64,000 nt of DNA, taken from assembly GCA_965153455.1 (NCBI GenBank), contig OZ234497.1, positions 11,532,001 through 11,596,000 of the forward strand, given 5' to 3'. Made by a program: the position numbers and the translations under genes. This document shows, piece by piece, positions 12,901 through 25,680 of the stretch; positions within the stretch are counted from its first letter, which is position 1, and each line of letters opens with the position of its first letter. Origin of the DNA: Sphagnum compactum. Its lineage: Eukaryota; Bryophyta; Sphagnopsida; Sphagnales. Below the pieces are notes generated by a model. That model saw only the letters and a list, made by a program, of their open reading frames with translations, had not been told where the DNA came from and searched no databases.

Positions 12901-15900
12901 GCCATGTATTAATCATCATACCAAGTTTCAGCCAGAACACCAGCAATAACAGGAAGACTCAGTTGTGACCAAGGGAACAAAGAAGAAAGGAGAACAGAAT
13001 AGAATTAGAGAGAAAAAAAAAGAACTAAACAAGTGAAGAGGAGAAGAGAAAAACAAAATATGATCTTTTAAGGACAAAGTGGACTTTGAAAAGCTCCCCA
13101 CTCAGGATTAAGAAGCTCTTGAAATAATCCTTTCAAACATTTTAAGGTGGAATAACCACAAAGAACCTCTTGTTAAGCAAATGTCTAGTTCCTTTTACAG
13201 AAACTTAGAAGAGTCACACTTTCATTTCAGAAAAGTGGTTAAGCTCACCATTTGAGCTACAAAGAACTCTTGCGAGCTACAAAGCATTCATAGCCTATAA
13301 AACTGACCATTTGACTACTGTAGAAGCTGAAATATTGAAATCCATGAGGCATATGAACCTCAATACCTGCAAATTCTGGCTGAGGATGCTTGGCAAAAAT
13401 TGTCAAAGTTTAAACCAAACACGAGGAACAACTTTTTACCAGGACATCTAGCCAAGAAGATGAATCTGAGACTTTGCAACCTTGAAGCTATGAAGAGACT
13501 CCATAGACCTTAGCCCTCCTTACTCTTCAACCAAAAGCACATATCAAGTCAAGGCATGTCCTCTGAACCCACAGAAATCTGAAACACAAACATACATATC
13601 CTGCCAAAAACTTTAGTTGATAGAACTTCTATTCTTGCTTTCAAGTCTAATAGATTGATCTCTGTATAATGCATTGAGAAACAAGGACTGCAACAAACAG
13701 GGAGAAGATTTGTCTGCATTAGGTCTAGCAGCACTCAAGAACTTGATGACTTCAACCACTCCCAAATAGTCTCATAAGAGCCCAACTATTCTGAGAGTGG
13801 ACATCAGCTTGCTGCAACATCAAGCTTCAAGGATGCTGGAGTCTTTTATGGTAAAGATAATCAACACAAGAAAGTAACCAAAGAGCAGGCAGTACCCTGG
13901 CTAAAGAGTGAAGCTTGCATCCTCAAGTCAACAAAATCCAGGACTTCTCATTTTCCATTCACTCAGGGTTCCATGTATTCCTAAAGTACTGTTCTGCTTA
14001 AGAAAAAATTGACATAGACAGGCAGCCAAGGTGAACACCATAGTATCACATGGCCAAGTAGCCTCATCCTAGAATAACATTTCAAGAGACTTGGAGCTCC
14101 AGGCTATTGGACGATATCTGATACAACAATATCAATTCAAATGTGTAGGTGAAGGGCTTGATTGTATGAATGGTTCGACCTCTTCTAAGGTCTAGCTAAT
14201 TTGATAAACTTTGAGAACCAGAGCTTTAAGATGAAACTTGAAAATACAAGACCACTATCTATTGTTCTTAGCATGCTAACGCAGTATCACATTTCACACT
14301 AATGTAATGGGTTTTCCTCTAGCAACAAGATGACATTGTCAAGAATCGAATGCAATGTGGAAGGGCTGAAAACTACAAGAGCTATTTCCAAAACCTCGTA
14401 GCAGATCAGCAATTGTGCAAACATTTCCTATCTTTTCAGAAAAGGAGCTTAAAAGTCCTGAAAAGTACTTGGATTTCTGGCATAAAAGGAAACAGCAATC
14501 AAATCTAGCAGTTTACAGAAGCTGAAGATGAGTGAAAGAAAGAGTAATGACTACACCTGTCACCATTTGTTGCAAAGAAATAAAGTGCAATGCTTCCATC
14601 AGTGGGAGGTTGTTTCACAAATGGGCGTGGCCAAGTGTCAAGATGCTCTGCACGCTGCACTTGCTCTAGAACCAATCGTTGTGGCATTCCCCTGACAACT
14701 TCATGTACTTTTGCTGCAGCCTTGGTGGAGGGATGTGCCTGTATGTTATCATACACCATAGTTGTCTGTCCTTCTACAACTTCAAAAGTCCCCCTGCCCA
14801 GAAAGAAGATGTCAGTCACCACACAAGAATCAGATCCCCATGATCTCAACAACCAGAACACAACTGAATAGGTACATTTGTTTCCTTATGGTATCATATA
14901 CCATGGTTTTCTGTCCTTCTGCAATTTCAATATTCCCACTGTCCAAAAAGGAGACATAAGTCACTACACAAATTCAGTACCCTTTGACCTCAATAACCAG
15001 CACAGAAGTGAACAGGTACATTTTAAACCTAATAGCCAACTACTAAAAGATGCCTACTTTCAACCCACAAACATGTCACTCGAAAACTCTTTTCTGTGTG
15101 CCTAACTTGTTAGTCATCTTGTTGACAGAAAGTTTGTGTCAACAGTATTGAAATATCCTAATGCAGAAGATGCAGTGCAAATTACAGCAGGTGAGGTCCA
15201 GCAGGTGAGACTTCACAATAATGAGCAGAAATTAGAAAAAATCTAACTTCCAGTAAAAAGGAACACAGAGATGAGCTACGTACCGCCAGGCAACCACATC
15301 ATCAGGAACTGCCGAGTCGGAAGGCACGGGGATGCATTGAAGATGGAGAGGGTCACCTGGAGGAGGCACATGGGACAAATTTCCAGGGGGATGACCAAAA
15401 GGTCCAGGAGGGAAATCCAAAGGTGAGCCTGAAGCAACAAGCTTATCCACTGTTGTCCACTGAGGTCGAGGACCCCAAGAAACTGCTCGATTGGGTATAA
15501 GCATAGCAGAATGTGGAGGTGGAACCAACCCATCCACAGGCTGCATACCCTTACCTTGTGGTGGTACCTTTGGAGAATAGATAGAATCAGTACATGAAAT
15601 TACACTACTAGAGATCAACTTGCTGTCTTTTGACCAGCTCCCAGCAGGATTGGGAATGTGAGTCTCAAGCCCTGGTATCGCTGGCTCTGCTTCCACATTG
15701 TAGCTTACACTGACTATTGGCTTAGAACTTTGGGTTTGGGCTTTCCATGAAACTCCCCTCGAGAGGTCACCGCAAAAGGTTGAAGAGATTGCAGCAGAAG
15801 ACTGAGTGCCTGACAGACATCTGACTGGACTGCTTGTACGAGAGGTCAACTTCTCAGAGACTGTTGACAAGGTATTCAAGCTTGCTGGTGAATCAGAGGT

Positions 15901-18900
15901 GGAACTAATAAGCCTAGAAGATACCAAAGTGGTCTTTGGGAGATCACACTCTGCAGAATTGAGTGAAGGCACAACTTGCTGTAAACCTGATCTCATGGAT
16001 CCAGATTTCTGTGCTTCCCCTTGAATCTGGTTCACCTTTAAAACAGTGTGTGCCTGGGTAATCTCAACTCTAGCTTCTTGGACCAAAGGTGTTGTGATCA
16101 CATCTGAAACCTCTGCATCCATGAGATTTGATGGAGAAATCTCCTTTGACACATTAAGATTTGATGGAGACATTTCCTTGGACACATTGAAAGAAGACCA
16201 AGTGCTGGTTGCCTTCAACTCAGCAAGGGGATCAGTTGGCAAGTTGCGGTTCTTGCAATTTGAAGCACTGTGTCCAAGTTCCTTACACTTGTAACATCTG
16301 GTGCTTGTGGTTGCAGCTGACCATAAAGCACTCTTTCCTGTGTTGCCCAATGCAGACTGCAAAGGTTGACCTGCTGCATGCATCAATTCCACTACCCCAT
16401 TTTCAGATGCATATCTTCCACCAAAGCTTTGCTCACAATTTGGTGAACTTGCTTCTGTAGTAAGAACTTTATTTGGAGCATCCATGTGACCATATTTACT
16501 TAAGCAAGACAACCAGCTGACATTAGATGGAAGTCCAACCCCTGCGTTCCAAAGCAACATGCATGCTCTTAACTGAATGTTGATACAAAGCACTTCTCAC
16601 CTCACAAATGGTTACCCACAAAACAACACAAAATATTTACAAGTGGCTTGTTGCTTCTCCTGTAGTTTAGAGAGGAGATCTTTGAAGCAAACTTGGGGAG
16701 ACATTCTCTAAACCCTAAACCAAAAATCATCAAACTTTCACACCATTGTGCAATCTTGCAAAAGGAACATCGAACAGATCCCTCAAAAGAGAAGCTACTG
16801 TCCGCAAGCAGCAGAGTGAAAACTCTCATCCACAAACCTGTAGGAGCTGGTATGTCAACATACTGTGTAGTCCTCTTGTTGGACAGATGGAGAATCTCCA
16901 TTTCAACAGAAATTCCTGCATTTTTCTCTGAACCCATGACCTGCTCTGAAGACTTCAATGGGGAAACCTCCAGGGAGCTGCACATATCATCAGCATGCTT
17001 CAATTCTTGCTTTTGCAGTCCCTTGTCTTGCTGCACCTCTGACTTACCTATTGCCGATAGAAATCCTGATTGTTCTTTAACACCTTGCTTCCCCTTTGGA
17101 ATCCCTGTAAAAGAAGTATTGCTTTGCAGTTGCACCCCCAAACATGCTGACTCTGAACCAAGCCTTGAGCGTTGACCAGTCCTTCCATACTCTGCTAAAG
17201 GTCTGGGAGTGTCTGGCCAGACTTTGAGATCCGAAGGTAATGATCTACTACTTGGACTCTTCCCTAGTTTCACACAAGTTGAGCCACTCACTCTGGACCC
17301 TGAAGGCTGTCCAGAAGGTCGCAGTGGTTCTATGCTCTGTGATTGCGGGAAAGTTTCATCCAAGCCCTTGCTCAGGCTGTGTTTGTTTGGTCGTGAAAGC
17401 ACAGACCCTTTCACACCATTTCCTGCTAAGGAGCTGGCATTCAGCAAGAAAGATGGCAGATTGCTAGAAAATTTCACAGACCCTGGACCTCTGGGAAATG
17501 ATTGTGTGGACAAAGCTCTAGGTGATGATGATCGAATGGCAGTTGCACCCAATCCCTTATTTTGCCCTATGCCTGGGGTTGACTCACTGCAGTTACTGAG
17601 TGAGACAGACTTGCTTTTGTTGCTCACTGGCCCTGTTTGGTTAACACCCACTTTGATTGCTGGTGTAGCTAAACTGGGAGCCTTACTAGGGCTCTGCCGC
17701 ACCCCTGGTGAGATATTTGTTACTGCTGCCGGGGACAAGTATTTCACTTTTCCAGCATCAGGACCTGATTTGAATGAATTCTCCCTGGTGAGTGATGGTC
17801 GAGGACTGATCAAAAGATCTGCTGCACCAGCAGAACACTCTACAGCAAGTTTTTTAGAAGGAGATGGAATTGAATCACCTGCTGGTCTTTTGCTGGGGGT
17901 TAAAAGAGGAAGAATCTTGCAGGGTGACCTTGAGATAGGGTTCCCAGGTCTCTTATGGTTCAGACGGCTTGACAGCCGTGAGCGTGAGCTGCCCTGTATA
18001 GGAGGTGGCCTTTGGCGACTTTTCAAAGATGATGAACGAGAAAGGGATGAGGCAAATGATGGCAACCGCTCAAGTTGCTTCAATCCTTCAGTCTTCTGCT
18101 TCAGCATACAGGCCTCACAAGACCAATCTTCTGGTACCTCCCCCATTTGAGTATGCATGCAATAACTGCCCCGCCTCCCAACATATTTTTAGGAAGTGCA
18201 AATCCAACTTTAGGTTTCCTACATGTACTTCAAAACTTGCAAGATAAGTCATAAGCAGAACGGTGCAATTTTCCTACTCAGAGACTTACATGTGCTCAGC
18301 ACCCTCATTGCAAGTGCTGCAAACAGCAAGCATCTTCTCATAACCAGAGTTCCCACAGATATCACACACTTTGACCTGCCAACCATGCAATCAGTTTCCT
18401 CAGATTAGTAGGTCATCAGTAATAGCTTCTTTTGCTGCTGAAATGAGCACATCCCAGCACATCAAAGCATTTAAGTACTAACCACAGCTGAAGCAAAGAG
18501 GGTCAAAACTGTTTGTCAGTAAACAGATCTACTGAGGAAAGGAAGGATCCAATGAGAAAAAGAAAGCATCCTCTTCCATCCCCTGACTGGAAAACGTGAG
18601 TCAATGCTGCAACCTAACAATTAAGAGGGTGGAAGTCCACACAGAAAAATTCACCACAATTAAGCAGCTCATAGTAAACAGGTCAAGACCCTGTACTGCA
18701 CAGATAACAGTCGAATCAGCAGGTACCTTACAAGAGGAGTGTAGAAAGCACTTACGTCCTCAACCAGCAAGATGCTCTGGGATCCAGTTTCATCTTCGTC
18801 TGAGAAAGAGCTTTTCGTTTGTGTAGATGGACCAGATTCAGCCTCTGGTTTATGTGCCTCAGTCAGAAGGACTTCAGAAGAGCTTCTCTCAGTAGGTCTT

Positions 18901-21900
18901 GACTCAACCTCCTTCAAGAGTTCCTTGCTGGGCTGACCTAAAGAGACCACAGGAGAGGAGATAGGTTCCAACAATGTACAATCAGGTTGCAATACAGGTA
19001 TTGCCATGGTGGCATTCACACCTTTCATGGGGATCGTAGGTCTTCTTTGAGAAGATAACAGTGAGGGTACTGGTAAGCCACTGACAAGTTTTGTTAACTG
19101 TGAATCTAGATCTGATGAATCAACATCAATCTCACTGGATGATGCTTTCATCTTTGGCACTCCTCCAGTTGACAGTGACACACAGACTGGTATTGCAGAT
19201 ATAGAATGGAGATTTGTTGAGCTGCTCAATTCAATCTGAAGAGAGCTGAATCCCAGGGAGGAAGGTACATAGTCCAGTGGCTTTGAGGGTCTTGCTGCCA
19301 AAGAAGCCACTGCATCACAGTCTACTTCCTGAAGTGGATGCCAAGGTGAATGTGGTGTCATGGGAGTGGTAGCAGCATCTTGGCTCTTTGACTGAGAAGC
19401 AAATCCAACGGAAGTGTTGGAATCAATAGTATTCTGCTTTGGTTTACTACCAACAGAGGAGGTCAAACAAGATGATGAGCGGGGATTACTCTCCTGTCTT
19501 GGAGCAAGGTGGATTGATACAGTTGGATCAACAGCCTTTGCCTCCATTTCAACATCAGTAGGCTGTTGAGAGCTCTGACTAACAATAACCACTCTTGATT
19601 GGGAGGAGACCTCTGTCACTTGCTCATAGTTTTCTTTTTTCTCCAGAAGTTTGTCCCCAAACTCTTGAGCATTGTGGTCTATAGCATCTTGTTCCAAGAG
19701 AAGGTTTCTCTTAGACACTGAATGATTCATTCCAGCAAAACCTTCAAAACTTCTCAAGCCATTATTCAACATTGGTTCCTCATTGCTTTTGGCATCTGGC
19801 AAGCTCAACTTCATGTCTTCAGGTGGCTTTCTCAATAAACTATCATCAATAGCAACTGCATTTTCCTGCTGTGGTAGGTTTCTGGAAGGAACTAGTGAGC
19901 TCACATTCAGATTACCCAAGATGTCTCTCATCTTGTCACCCACCCCATCCTCAGAAGCTGAAGGGATTTCTTTCTGTGTCAAACCCTCCTGCTCTTCCCA
20001 TTTATCCTGGATTTTCTGAAAGTATGTCTCTGAAGGCATGGAATCTCTCAAAAGCTTTGCAGCCTCTAGATCACTTACAGGAGCCCTAACTTCTGAAGCA
20101 CTCAGTTCAATAATATCCCTCCTGAGAAGCAGTTTCAACCCAGCCTCCAGGCCACCACTAGGTGATGAAGGCTCTATACCAGCAACTGTGGCAACTAGGC
20201 CAGGCAATCCTGAGGGTCCCTCCAATGATGCCATTCGCATCTGATGCCTCAGGACTAAATCAGCAGACCTTGCAAAGTGATTGCCCACTGTGTCTTCTAA
20301 CAGACCATCACCAAATCTCTGCCCTTTATCAATTTCTTTCATACCACCCAGTGATTCCACAAAACCTACCACATCATGATTTCCACCAGGATTTGCCAAA
20401 GCGTTTGCTTGAATATCATCCTTGCCCATAAAACTGCTTGATCTTGCCTGAGAATTGTCCTTAACATTCACAGCTTGCAAACCTGAAACTGAGTTGACTA
20501 ACAAATCTTTCGAAGAGGCCTTCCTAGATTGCAAACTATAGACAGGAAACTTCAAATCTCCCCCTGTGTCCAATTCATTGTGTAAAATGCTGTTTGTTGC
20601 AGCATCCTTGATTGAAACATCATCTCTTATCAGTCCAGATGTCTCCAGGGCTGAATGCTTTGCAATTCCAGGGGGGCCTAATCCTGTGCTTGCAATACCC
20701 ACTCCCTCAGTCTCCATGCACTCAGCTGCCTCTATATGTTGTGGCCCCATATATGCATTTGATTCACCAACCAGTTCAGTGCTAAGACTTTCGTGGTCAT
20801 TATATTGGCAGTCTGGTTCAATTTCTAGAGGTCTTGCAATCTTGCTGTCTGCTCTTCTGTTCCTATCAGGTCGTGTTCCTCCAGTTGCTTTAAATAATCT
20901 GCCTCGTTTGCTGCGCCTGCTTGACTCTGGAGTCACATCTCTAGTATAATCATCAGTAATGGTGTCCTTGCTCACATTAGGGGTATGACTAGTATCTGCA
21001 TGTGGTTCAACTCCAACTTTTTCACCATTACCTTCACCAACTATGGATCTACTCTCTACAGGCCCTGCTTCCACTTGCAGCACAATCTCCTTTGAATTAG
21101 AGATGTCGGCAACTTTTCTTGGCCCCTTTAGACCTAAAGAATTCAATTTTCTCTGACTAACCACAGTCTGGTTGGGTATAGTGCTATTTGTAGCTTCTGT
21201 CTGCACTTCTGGCCTTGTGTAATCATTGCACAAACCACAACACCATGCTAGACCAACATCCAAAATCTGCATGGAAAGAAACAAGGTTTCAGTAATGTGA
21301 ATGACAGACTTATCCCTACCTGCCCTTTTCTGTATCTTTCTCATTGTGAATGCACAATTGAGGAGTAGGTTACAGTATGCTGCTTCCTTTCACCTTCACT
21401 GAGTATAAACTACCACTAAGTAGGTCTTAAAATACTGGTTCTTTCCAACAGGGAACACCACAACTAGCACATTATGAAAACAACACAAAGGCGGAGGCAA
21501 CTCAAACCCACAAATCAGATGTGAAATGGAAAAGTGCATACATTTACAGGAGGGCCAACGCAGGTGGCATGGAATCCACAATTGCCTGCCATAAATGAAG
21601 CAAACATCCCTTAGAGCTTTCTTTTGCAACACATCCTACTGTCCTCCCTTTAAACTATTGCATCCTGCTCAGATGCTTCCATCACCCTAATTAAAAGACA
21701 CCCAGCTACCACAGTGCCTCTACAGGACTAAAACCCAGAGCCAGGGAGAGGGTATACTCACAGGCACTGCACTGCCACAATTCAGGTATCGAGATGAGAC
21801 TGTCACACTTGCAACAAATCTGTTCAGAAGCAGGCAAGTGGACATCTCTGTTAAAGCCAACTCACAAAACCAGCAACAACAACCACAAGTTTCCAAAAAA

Positions 21901-22758
21901 AAATAAAAATACAATGAAGTTTGCATTTGCTCAAAAGGTAATCACCCTGCAGAGCTACCAATTACACTGGCTATTATTGATCACAGCATCTCTTCATTGT
22001 ACACATTAGGTGCCCACCAGGTAAAGGTGCACAGTCAACAAGTGTGATAGGAAACTTACTTCCTTCACACCAGGGCCTTGCATGCGTACATTGTCAGTGA
22101 AGACAGGAGATACCTACAGCAGAATCCCAAACTACCATCAGCAACTAAAATGGAACTCATACTCCCCCGAATCCCTGAACAGACAGAAATGGTTCCCTCC
22201 TGTTTAGGACATCCAAATGAATTCTGAGTTGAAATGCACCTAGTTATTCTTACTTCTGCAATCAAGTGTTGGCAGACCTAATGCAGAACAAGGAAAAAAT
22301 ATGGCCCCAGGATACAGTGAGAAAGAAATAAGAGGGTCTTCTAGCCTTTCTTGTAGGGTTAAGGACCTGGGGTACAAAAATGTCAGCACAGCCAAGCTTA
22401 GACATAGGGACAACAAAGGCAATTGATGATGAAGACTGCCGTTGTAGTGACCACCAATTAGACCATGCTGGCATTGACTAGATGCACGTGAGGAGCAAAT
22501 GACAATACAGAAGAAAATCATGAAGATGACAGAATTACATAAAAGGAACTGCAAAAGATTGGTCAGGCAAAAGAGTATAACATTAATCAGGAAAGAAGTC
22601 CATCCCCCGTTCATCATGAGCTGCAATCCACAGAGATGGCAAAAGAAACCAATTCTGTGAGAAAGAGAAGGAAACAAGAAATCATGCACCTCAGGCCTGG
22701 GGATCTTCTGCGTTTGCCGTAGCAGCTCATGGAAAGTCTTCTCCCGTGGCTGCACCAT
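6925..22758 (-). CDS. AIPP2-like: AIPP2-like PHD-finger / SPOC-like chromatin protein, 12 exons
   Basis: Exons on the minus strand are 22758-22690, 22113-22060, 21819-21762, 21585-21548, 21266-18756, 18375-18290, 18165-16838, 16541-15284, 14793-14557, 10538-10414, 9608-9103 and 8625-6925. Every junction is GT-AG and keeps phase, giving about 2656 residues. PHD finger 1 (about 43-88) is split over three exons and has the Cys4-His-Cys3 pattern (CCKC, QCSAC, FHATC, CCGLC). PHD finger 2 begins near 914 (CDICGNSGYEKM, CSTC, AEHIYCM, DWSCEAC). A CCHC knuckle (CYKCKELGHSASNC) lies near 1464. A SPOC-like domain covers about 1795-1930 and ends in WHGNMFLWGVFR. The last exon has an Arg/Asp/Glu-rich stretch and leucine patches DLELAL and LLLSLA that resemble EAR repression motifs. 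In Arabidopsis, AIPP2/PAIPP2 work with the BAH protein AIPP3 and the phosphatase CPL2 in H3K27me3-linked silencing; the PHD reads unmodified H3K4. A nuclear repressor role here is inferred from this homology. The start ATG at 22758 is well placed before MVQPREKTFHELL. Confidence 0.9.
9608..10414 (-). other. intron between exons 10 and 11 of the AIPP2-like gene
   Basis: Minus-strand donor GT follows position 10414 and the acceptor AG precedes 9608. The intron interrupts a codon just before the WHGNMFLWGVFR motif. About 200 bp near 10050-10260 are a diverged copy of 11330-11530 in the neighbouring long intron (shared landmarks: ACCATCNCCTT, AATGGCAGT, GCTGCCAT, CTGTCACATTTC). Confidence 0.6.
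10730..13830. repeat. diverged ~2-kb direct duplication inside the 4-kb intron of the AIPP2-like gene
   Basis: The intron between 10539 and 14556 contains two ordered sets of similar blocks: about 10730-12480 and about 12790-13830. Paired blocks include a purine-rich tract (10930-11040 against 12970-13060), a stretch ending in AGCTCACCATTTG (near 11200 and 13240), one with GGCATA...AATACCTGCA (near 11740 and 13350), and one with TTGAAGCTATGAAGAGAC (near 12163 and 13481). The order is the same in both, so this is a direct duplication, now much diverged. No transposon protein or clear terminal repeat is visible in it. Confidence 0.65.
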
Positions 22759-23930
22759 AGCGAATGTACACCTTCCACCAACCCAAACACACCCCCCTCT
22801 CCCCCCTCCACCCCCGCCCACAGCACACCACCTCCAACAAACAGCACCTTGCCCCCGCAAACGTCAACACCAGTATGCCTCCACGAGCATGTCTCTTTCC
22901 ACCAACAACTTCATCCGCTGATTGTTGTACCCTGTGGTAAGACAATACGCACAAAACGAGTGTTCTGAACAAATTTCTGATTTACGCATCAGTTAGGGTT
23001 CGCTCAGACTTTGTTATTCCACGTATTCCAAACCCCCTCGCGGAAACATCTGTTTCTCTAGCAGCGGAGACCTCAAAAATAGGCCACATAACTCTGCTAA
23101 TGAACGGGGTCAATTCCATCTGAATCCGCTTACTACAAAGTGGGGGGCATGTGCAGCAGCAACAGTAGTGATGCTCAACCCTGAGACGGTAGAGGAGCAT
23201 ACCCATGGACGACAAGCTATCATTCCGCTATAACACTACGCAGTTTTTACACTACCCCACTGACTAGGGGGGTGCGCATCTATATGGCAAGCAGAAGCAC
23301 CGAATGAGAGAAAAAAACAAAAAACAAAACAAAACAAAAAGAGCACACCAAAATTTAGGGTCCTAGTAATGCATGTTCTGGGGCCTATATTCTCGACCTC
23401 GGTCACTCCACTCCCCAACCTCCAATGATGTAGGCTCATGATCCGGCTCCTAAAGAACAACAACGCAAATAAGGGGAAAAAAAAGGTTTGGGGGGGGGGG
23501 GAGCATGTTCGACTCTCTGCAAACAAAACTCAAAGGTCACGTTTATTGGCCACTCCTTCCGCTACTGGGTGCTAAGCAGTCTTCTTTTCGGTGGTGGTTG
23601 TACCGACCTGGTGATCTTGCGCAAACCTAAGTGCTGCTTCGTTTGTTTCTTCTCTGCTGTATGGCCGAACCCAGTTTTATATTTGCGTACGGGTACATAC
23701 ATACATACATACATGCGGTTTTTCTTCGCTCACTTGCACAAGTGGGTACGTTCACTGTGCCGTCCATAGGCTTACCCCAGCCTGGGATTTGTCTTCGCCA
23801 GCGGACAGACGGACGAGATTGACGCATCTTTTGTTCGAGTAAAGGGGTTTCTCTAGCGTAAACCACGATGCCATGCATGAAATACGATGTTAACGGACGG
23901 CTCTTCCGCCAATACTACGTGCCTTTAGGT
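22759..23930. promoter_or_regulatory. presumed 5' UTR and promoter region of the AIPP2-like gene
   Basis: This is the stretch upstream of the minus-strand start codon. It is C-rich on the plus strand near 22780-22850 and holds an A-rich tract (23310-23340), a G-run (about 23490-23500) and a short CATA microsatellite (23696-23714). I see no reading frame I would defend and no confident TATA box. The promoter assignment rests on position only. Confidence 0.35.
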
Positions 23931-23932
23931 AC

Positions 23933-24024
23933 AGGGGAAGGGACCTTCCGGATTTTTGGCTCGGCCGACCGGCCTCGGGCTGCGACCTCAAATCCGGAAG
24001 GTCCTGAAACCAGGACCTTCCCCT
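23933..24024. repeat. nested GC-rich inverted repeat (MITE-like or structured element)
   Basis: Perfect 15-bp arms lie at 23941-23955 (GGACCTTCCGGATTT) and 23990-24004. Outer 9-bp arms lie at 23933-23941 (AGGGGAAGG) and 24016-24024. The right side also folds on itself (AAGGTCCTG, 4-bp loop, CAGGACCTT, 23999-24020). The centre (23961-23980) is GC-rich, unlike its surroundings. I see no clear target duplication. A 92-bp miniature transposon remnant is one reading; a stable hairpin in a transcript is another. Confidence 0.55.
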
Positions 24025-24049
24025 ACATGAAGTTCTGGGAATTTTTTTA

Positions 24050-25160
24050 GCCAGATTTAGGCTATCTTTAGGGTTTTTTTTTCTTTCTGTCTATCTTTTC
24101 TTGTGTGTCCTCCTTTTCTTTTTGTGCTGTCACTTTCTGTTTCCATCTGCTTTCTGTACACATCTTTGATTTCTCCATCTTCTGCTTCTTCTTCCTTATG
24201 CAAGCTTGCTTGCATTTTCATTAATTTCTGTTGTTTTCTCTTTCTTACTAATCCAAACTTTCAAAACATTTTCGTTAATCCATTATTTTCTCAAGTCTCC
24301 TTGCTGATCTAAGCTTTAAAAGCTTTTTTATTTTTCTCTATTATCTTCTCCTTCTTATTGACCCAAGCTTTCAAAGCATCTTCATTATCTCCATTGTCCT
24401 CTCCTTGCTAATCAAGCTTTCAAAGCAGTTTCATTTTATTTGCATTTTTTTTAACGACTTCTTTGCAACCTGCCCTTTAAGCTTTGCAAGGATCTTGATC
24501 ATCCTTGCCTTCTTTCGTTTTGATGCTTATGTTTCTCATTGCTCTTCAGACACAACTTCCTTTTCCACTTTGAGTTTGCTAAGGTTGTGTAGAGCTTCAC
24601 TGGCCATCAATATTTTTCTTCCATATTTGGCTTTGTTTTCTTTTCATTTCATTTTTTTTTTTTTTTTTTTTGTCTTTCATGTCAAAATCTAGTGATTCTT
24701 TTTTTTTGGGTGCAAGTTCTTGTAAAGATTTTTGGTTGTTACTTTTTTTCATTGTTCATAAGCAACACCTATTTCATCTTTTTTTTCCATTTTTTTTCTC
24801 TCACATTTTTTATTTCTTGTTTGCAAGTTTCTTCATAAATCTTTTTGATAGTTTATTTTTCTATTCATTTTGTGCAAATGCTAACTCTTCTTCTCCCCTT
24901 GTGTGGCATTATTATAGTTTAAATTGGTCGCCATGGCCATGGATCTTCCCTTCTTTTTAACACATTGTAAGCTATAGCCCTTCTTATTATTTTTACTTTT
25001 TCATTTTTCCATTGTTTACATTTCTTCATTTTATTTTTATTATTATCAGCTCCAATTTTATTTAATTTTAATGGTTGATTTTTGCCAAGTTGCTTTGAAG
25101 AAGATTTGTTGTAAAAATGATAGCTTTGATGGAATTTCTAGTGAGTACAATCTTAAACTA
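24050..25160. other. pyrimidine-rich low-complexity region with a short tandem repeat
   Basis: Most of this stretch is T- and C-rich, including about 20 consecutive T near 24652-24671. Between about 24248 and 24430 there are four diverged units of 50-57 bp, each with the core AAGCTTTCAAAGC (exact or near-exact). The many small reading frames here are Phe/Leu/Ser-rich by-products of base composition. I see no gene. Confidence 0.6.
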
Positions 25161-25169
25161 TCTGCTAGT

Positions 25170-25680
25170 TAATTGAACCAATTGTGTCATGTGGAAGTGA
25201 ATTTTTCAAATTTTTTGCACCTTGTACTCCTATTTCTGCATCTATTCCTACTAGTAAATGTAATACCCTTGAAATTGTGTGGTCTAATGATGGATCATAT
25301 GTGTATTTGTAGTTGTCTGATTTTGATCCTTCTTCATTTAAAGATTTTTCCAATGTTGCAACTCCTTTGGAACTTCATGATTACAGCTTGCCTTTTGAGC
25401 CTATTCGTTTATCTTTCAAAGTTCAAGCTTTTATTGATGTTACTATTGGTTAGCCCTCTTCTCCTAGTTTTATTATTTTTCAATCCACTTGTCCCACTAT
25501 TACTATTGGTCAGACCTTTTGTTCTAGCCTTCATGTTGTTGTTGGTCACGCCTTTTGTCCTATCCTTGATGTTGTTGTTGAGGACGTCGTTATGAGACCA
25601 CGGATAATTCAACATAAACAAGCAATGCTTAGCCTCATTGGCGCAAGCTAATCCTGCAAGTCCAAACATCCCCATTACGT
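25170..25680. repeat. decayed low-complexity coding-like stretch with ~36-bp tandem units
   Basis: Between about 25440 and 25590 there are four diverged units with the core TATTGGTCAG or TGTTGGTCAC followed by CCTTTTGT. The period of about 36 bp keeps reading frame. Both strands read open over parts of the region, but stops interrupt the plus frame, and no family is recognisable. It is best treated as a repeat, possibly from an old mobile-element gag-like region. Confidence 0.4.

Noticed and set aside
17209-18150. Plus-strand open frame of 313 codons
   Set aside because: It lies wholly opposite exon 7 of the AIPP2-like gene, whose minus frame has homology and phase-consistent splice sites. 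The plus frame is a shadow.
6925-22758. Treating the five long minus-strand frames as separate genes
   Set aside because: PHD and SPOC-like domains are each split across frames, and all junctions join in phase with GT-AG borders, so a single gene explains them.
23868-24050. Sixty-codon plus frame as a small gene
   Set aside because: It spans the nested inverted repeat and has no recognisable motif; the openness is explained by local GC-rich structure.
24405-24960. Phe-rich plus frames as membrane proteins
   Set aside because: Poly-pyrimidine base composition alone produces these hydrophobic frames.
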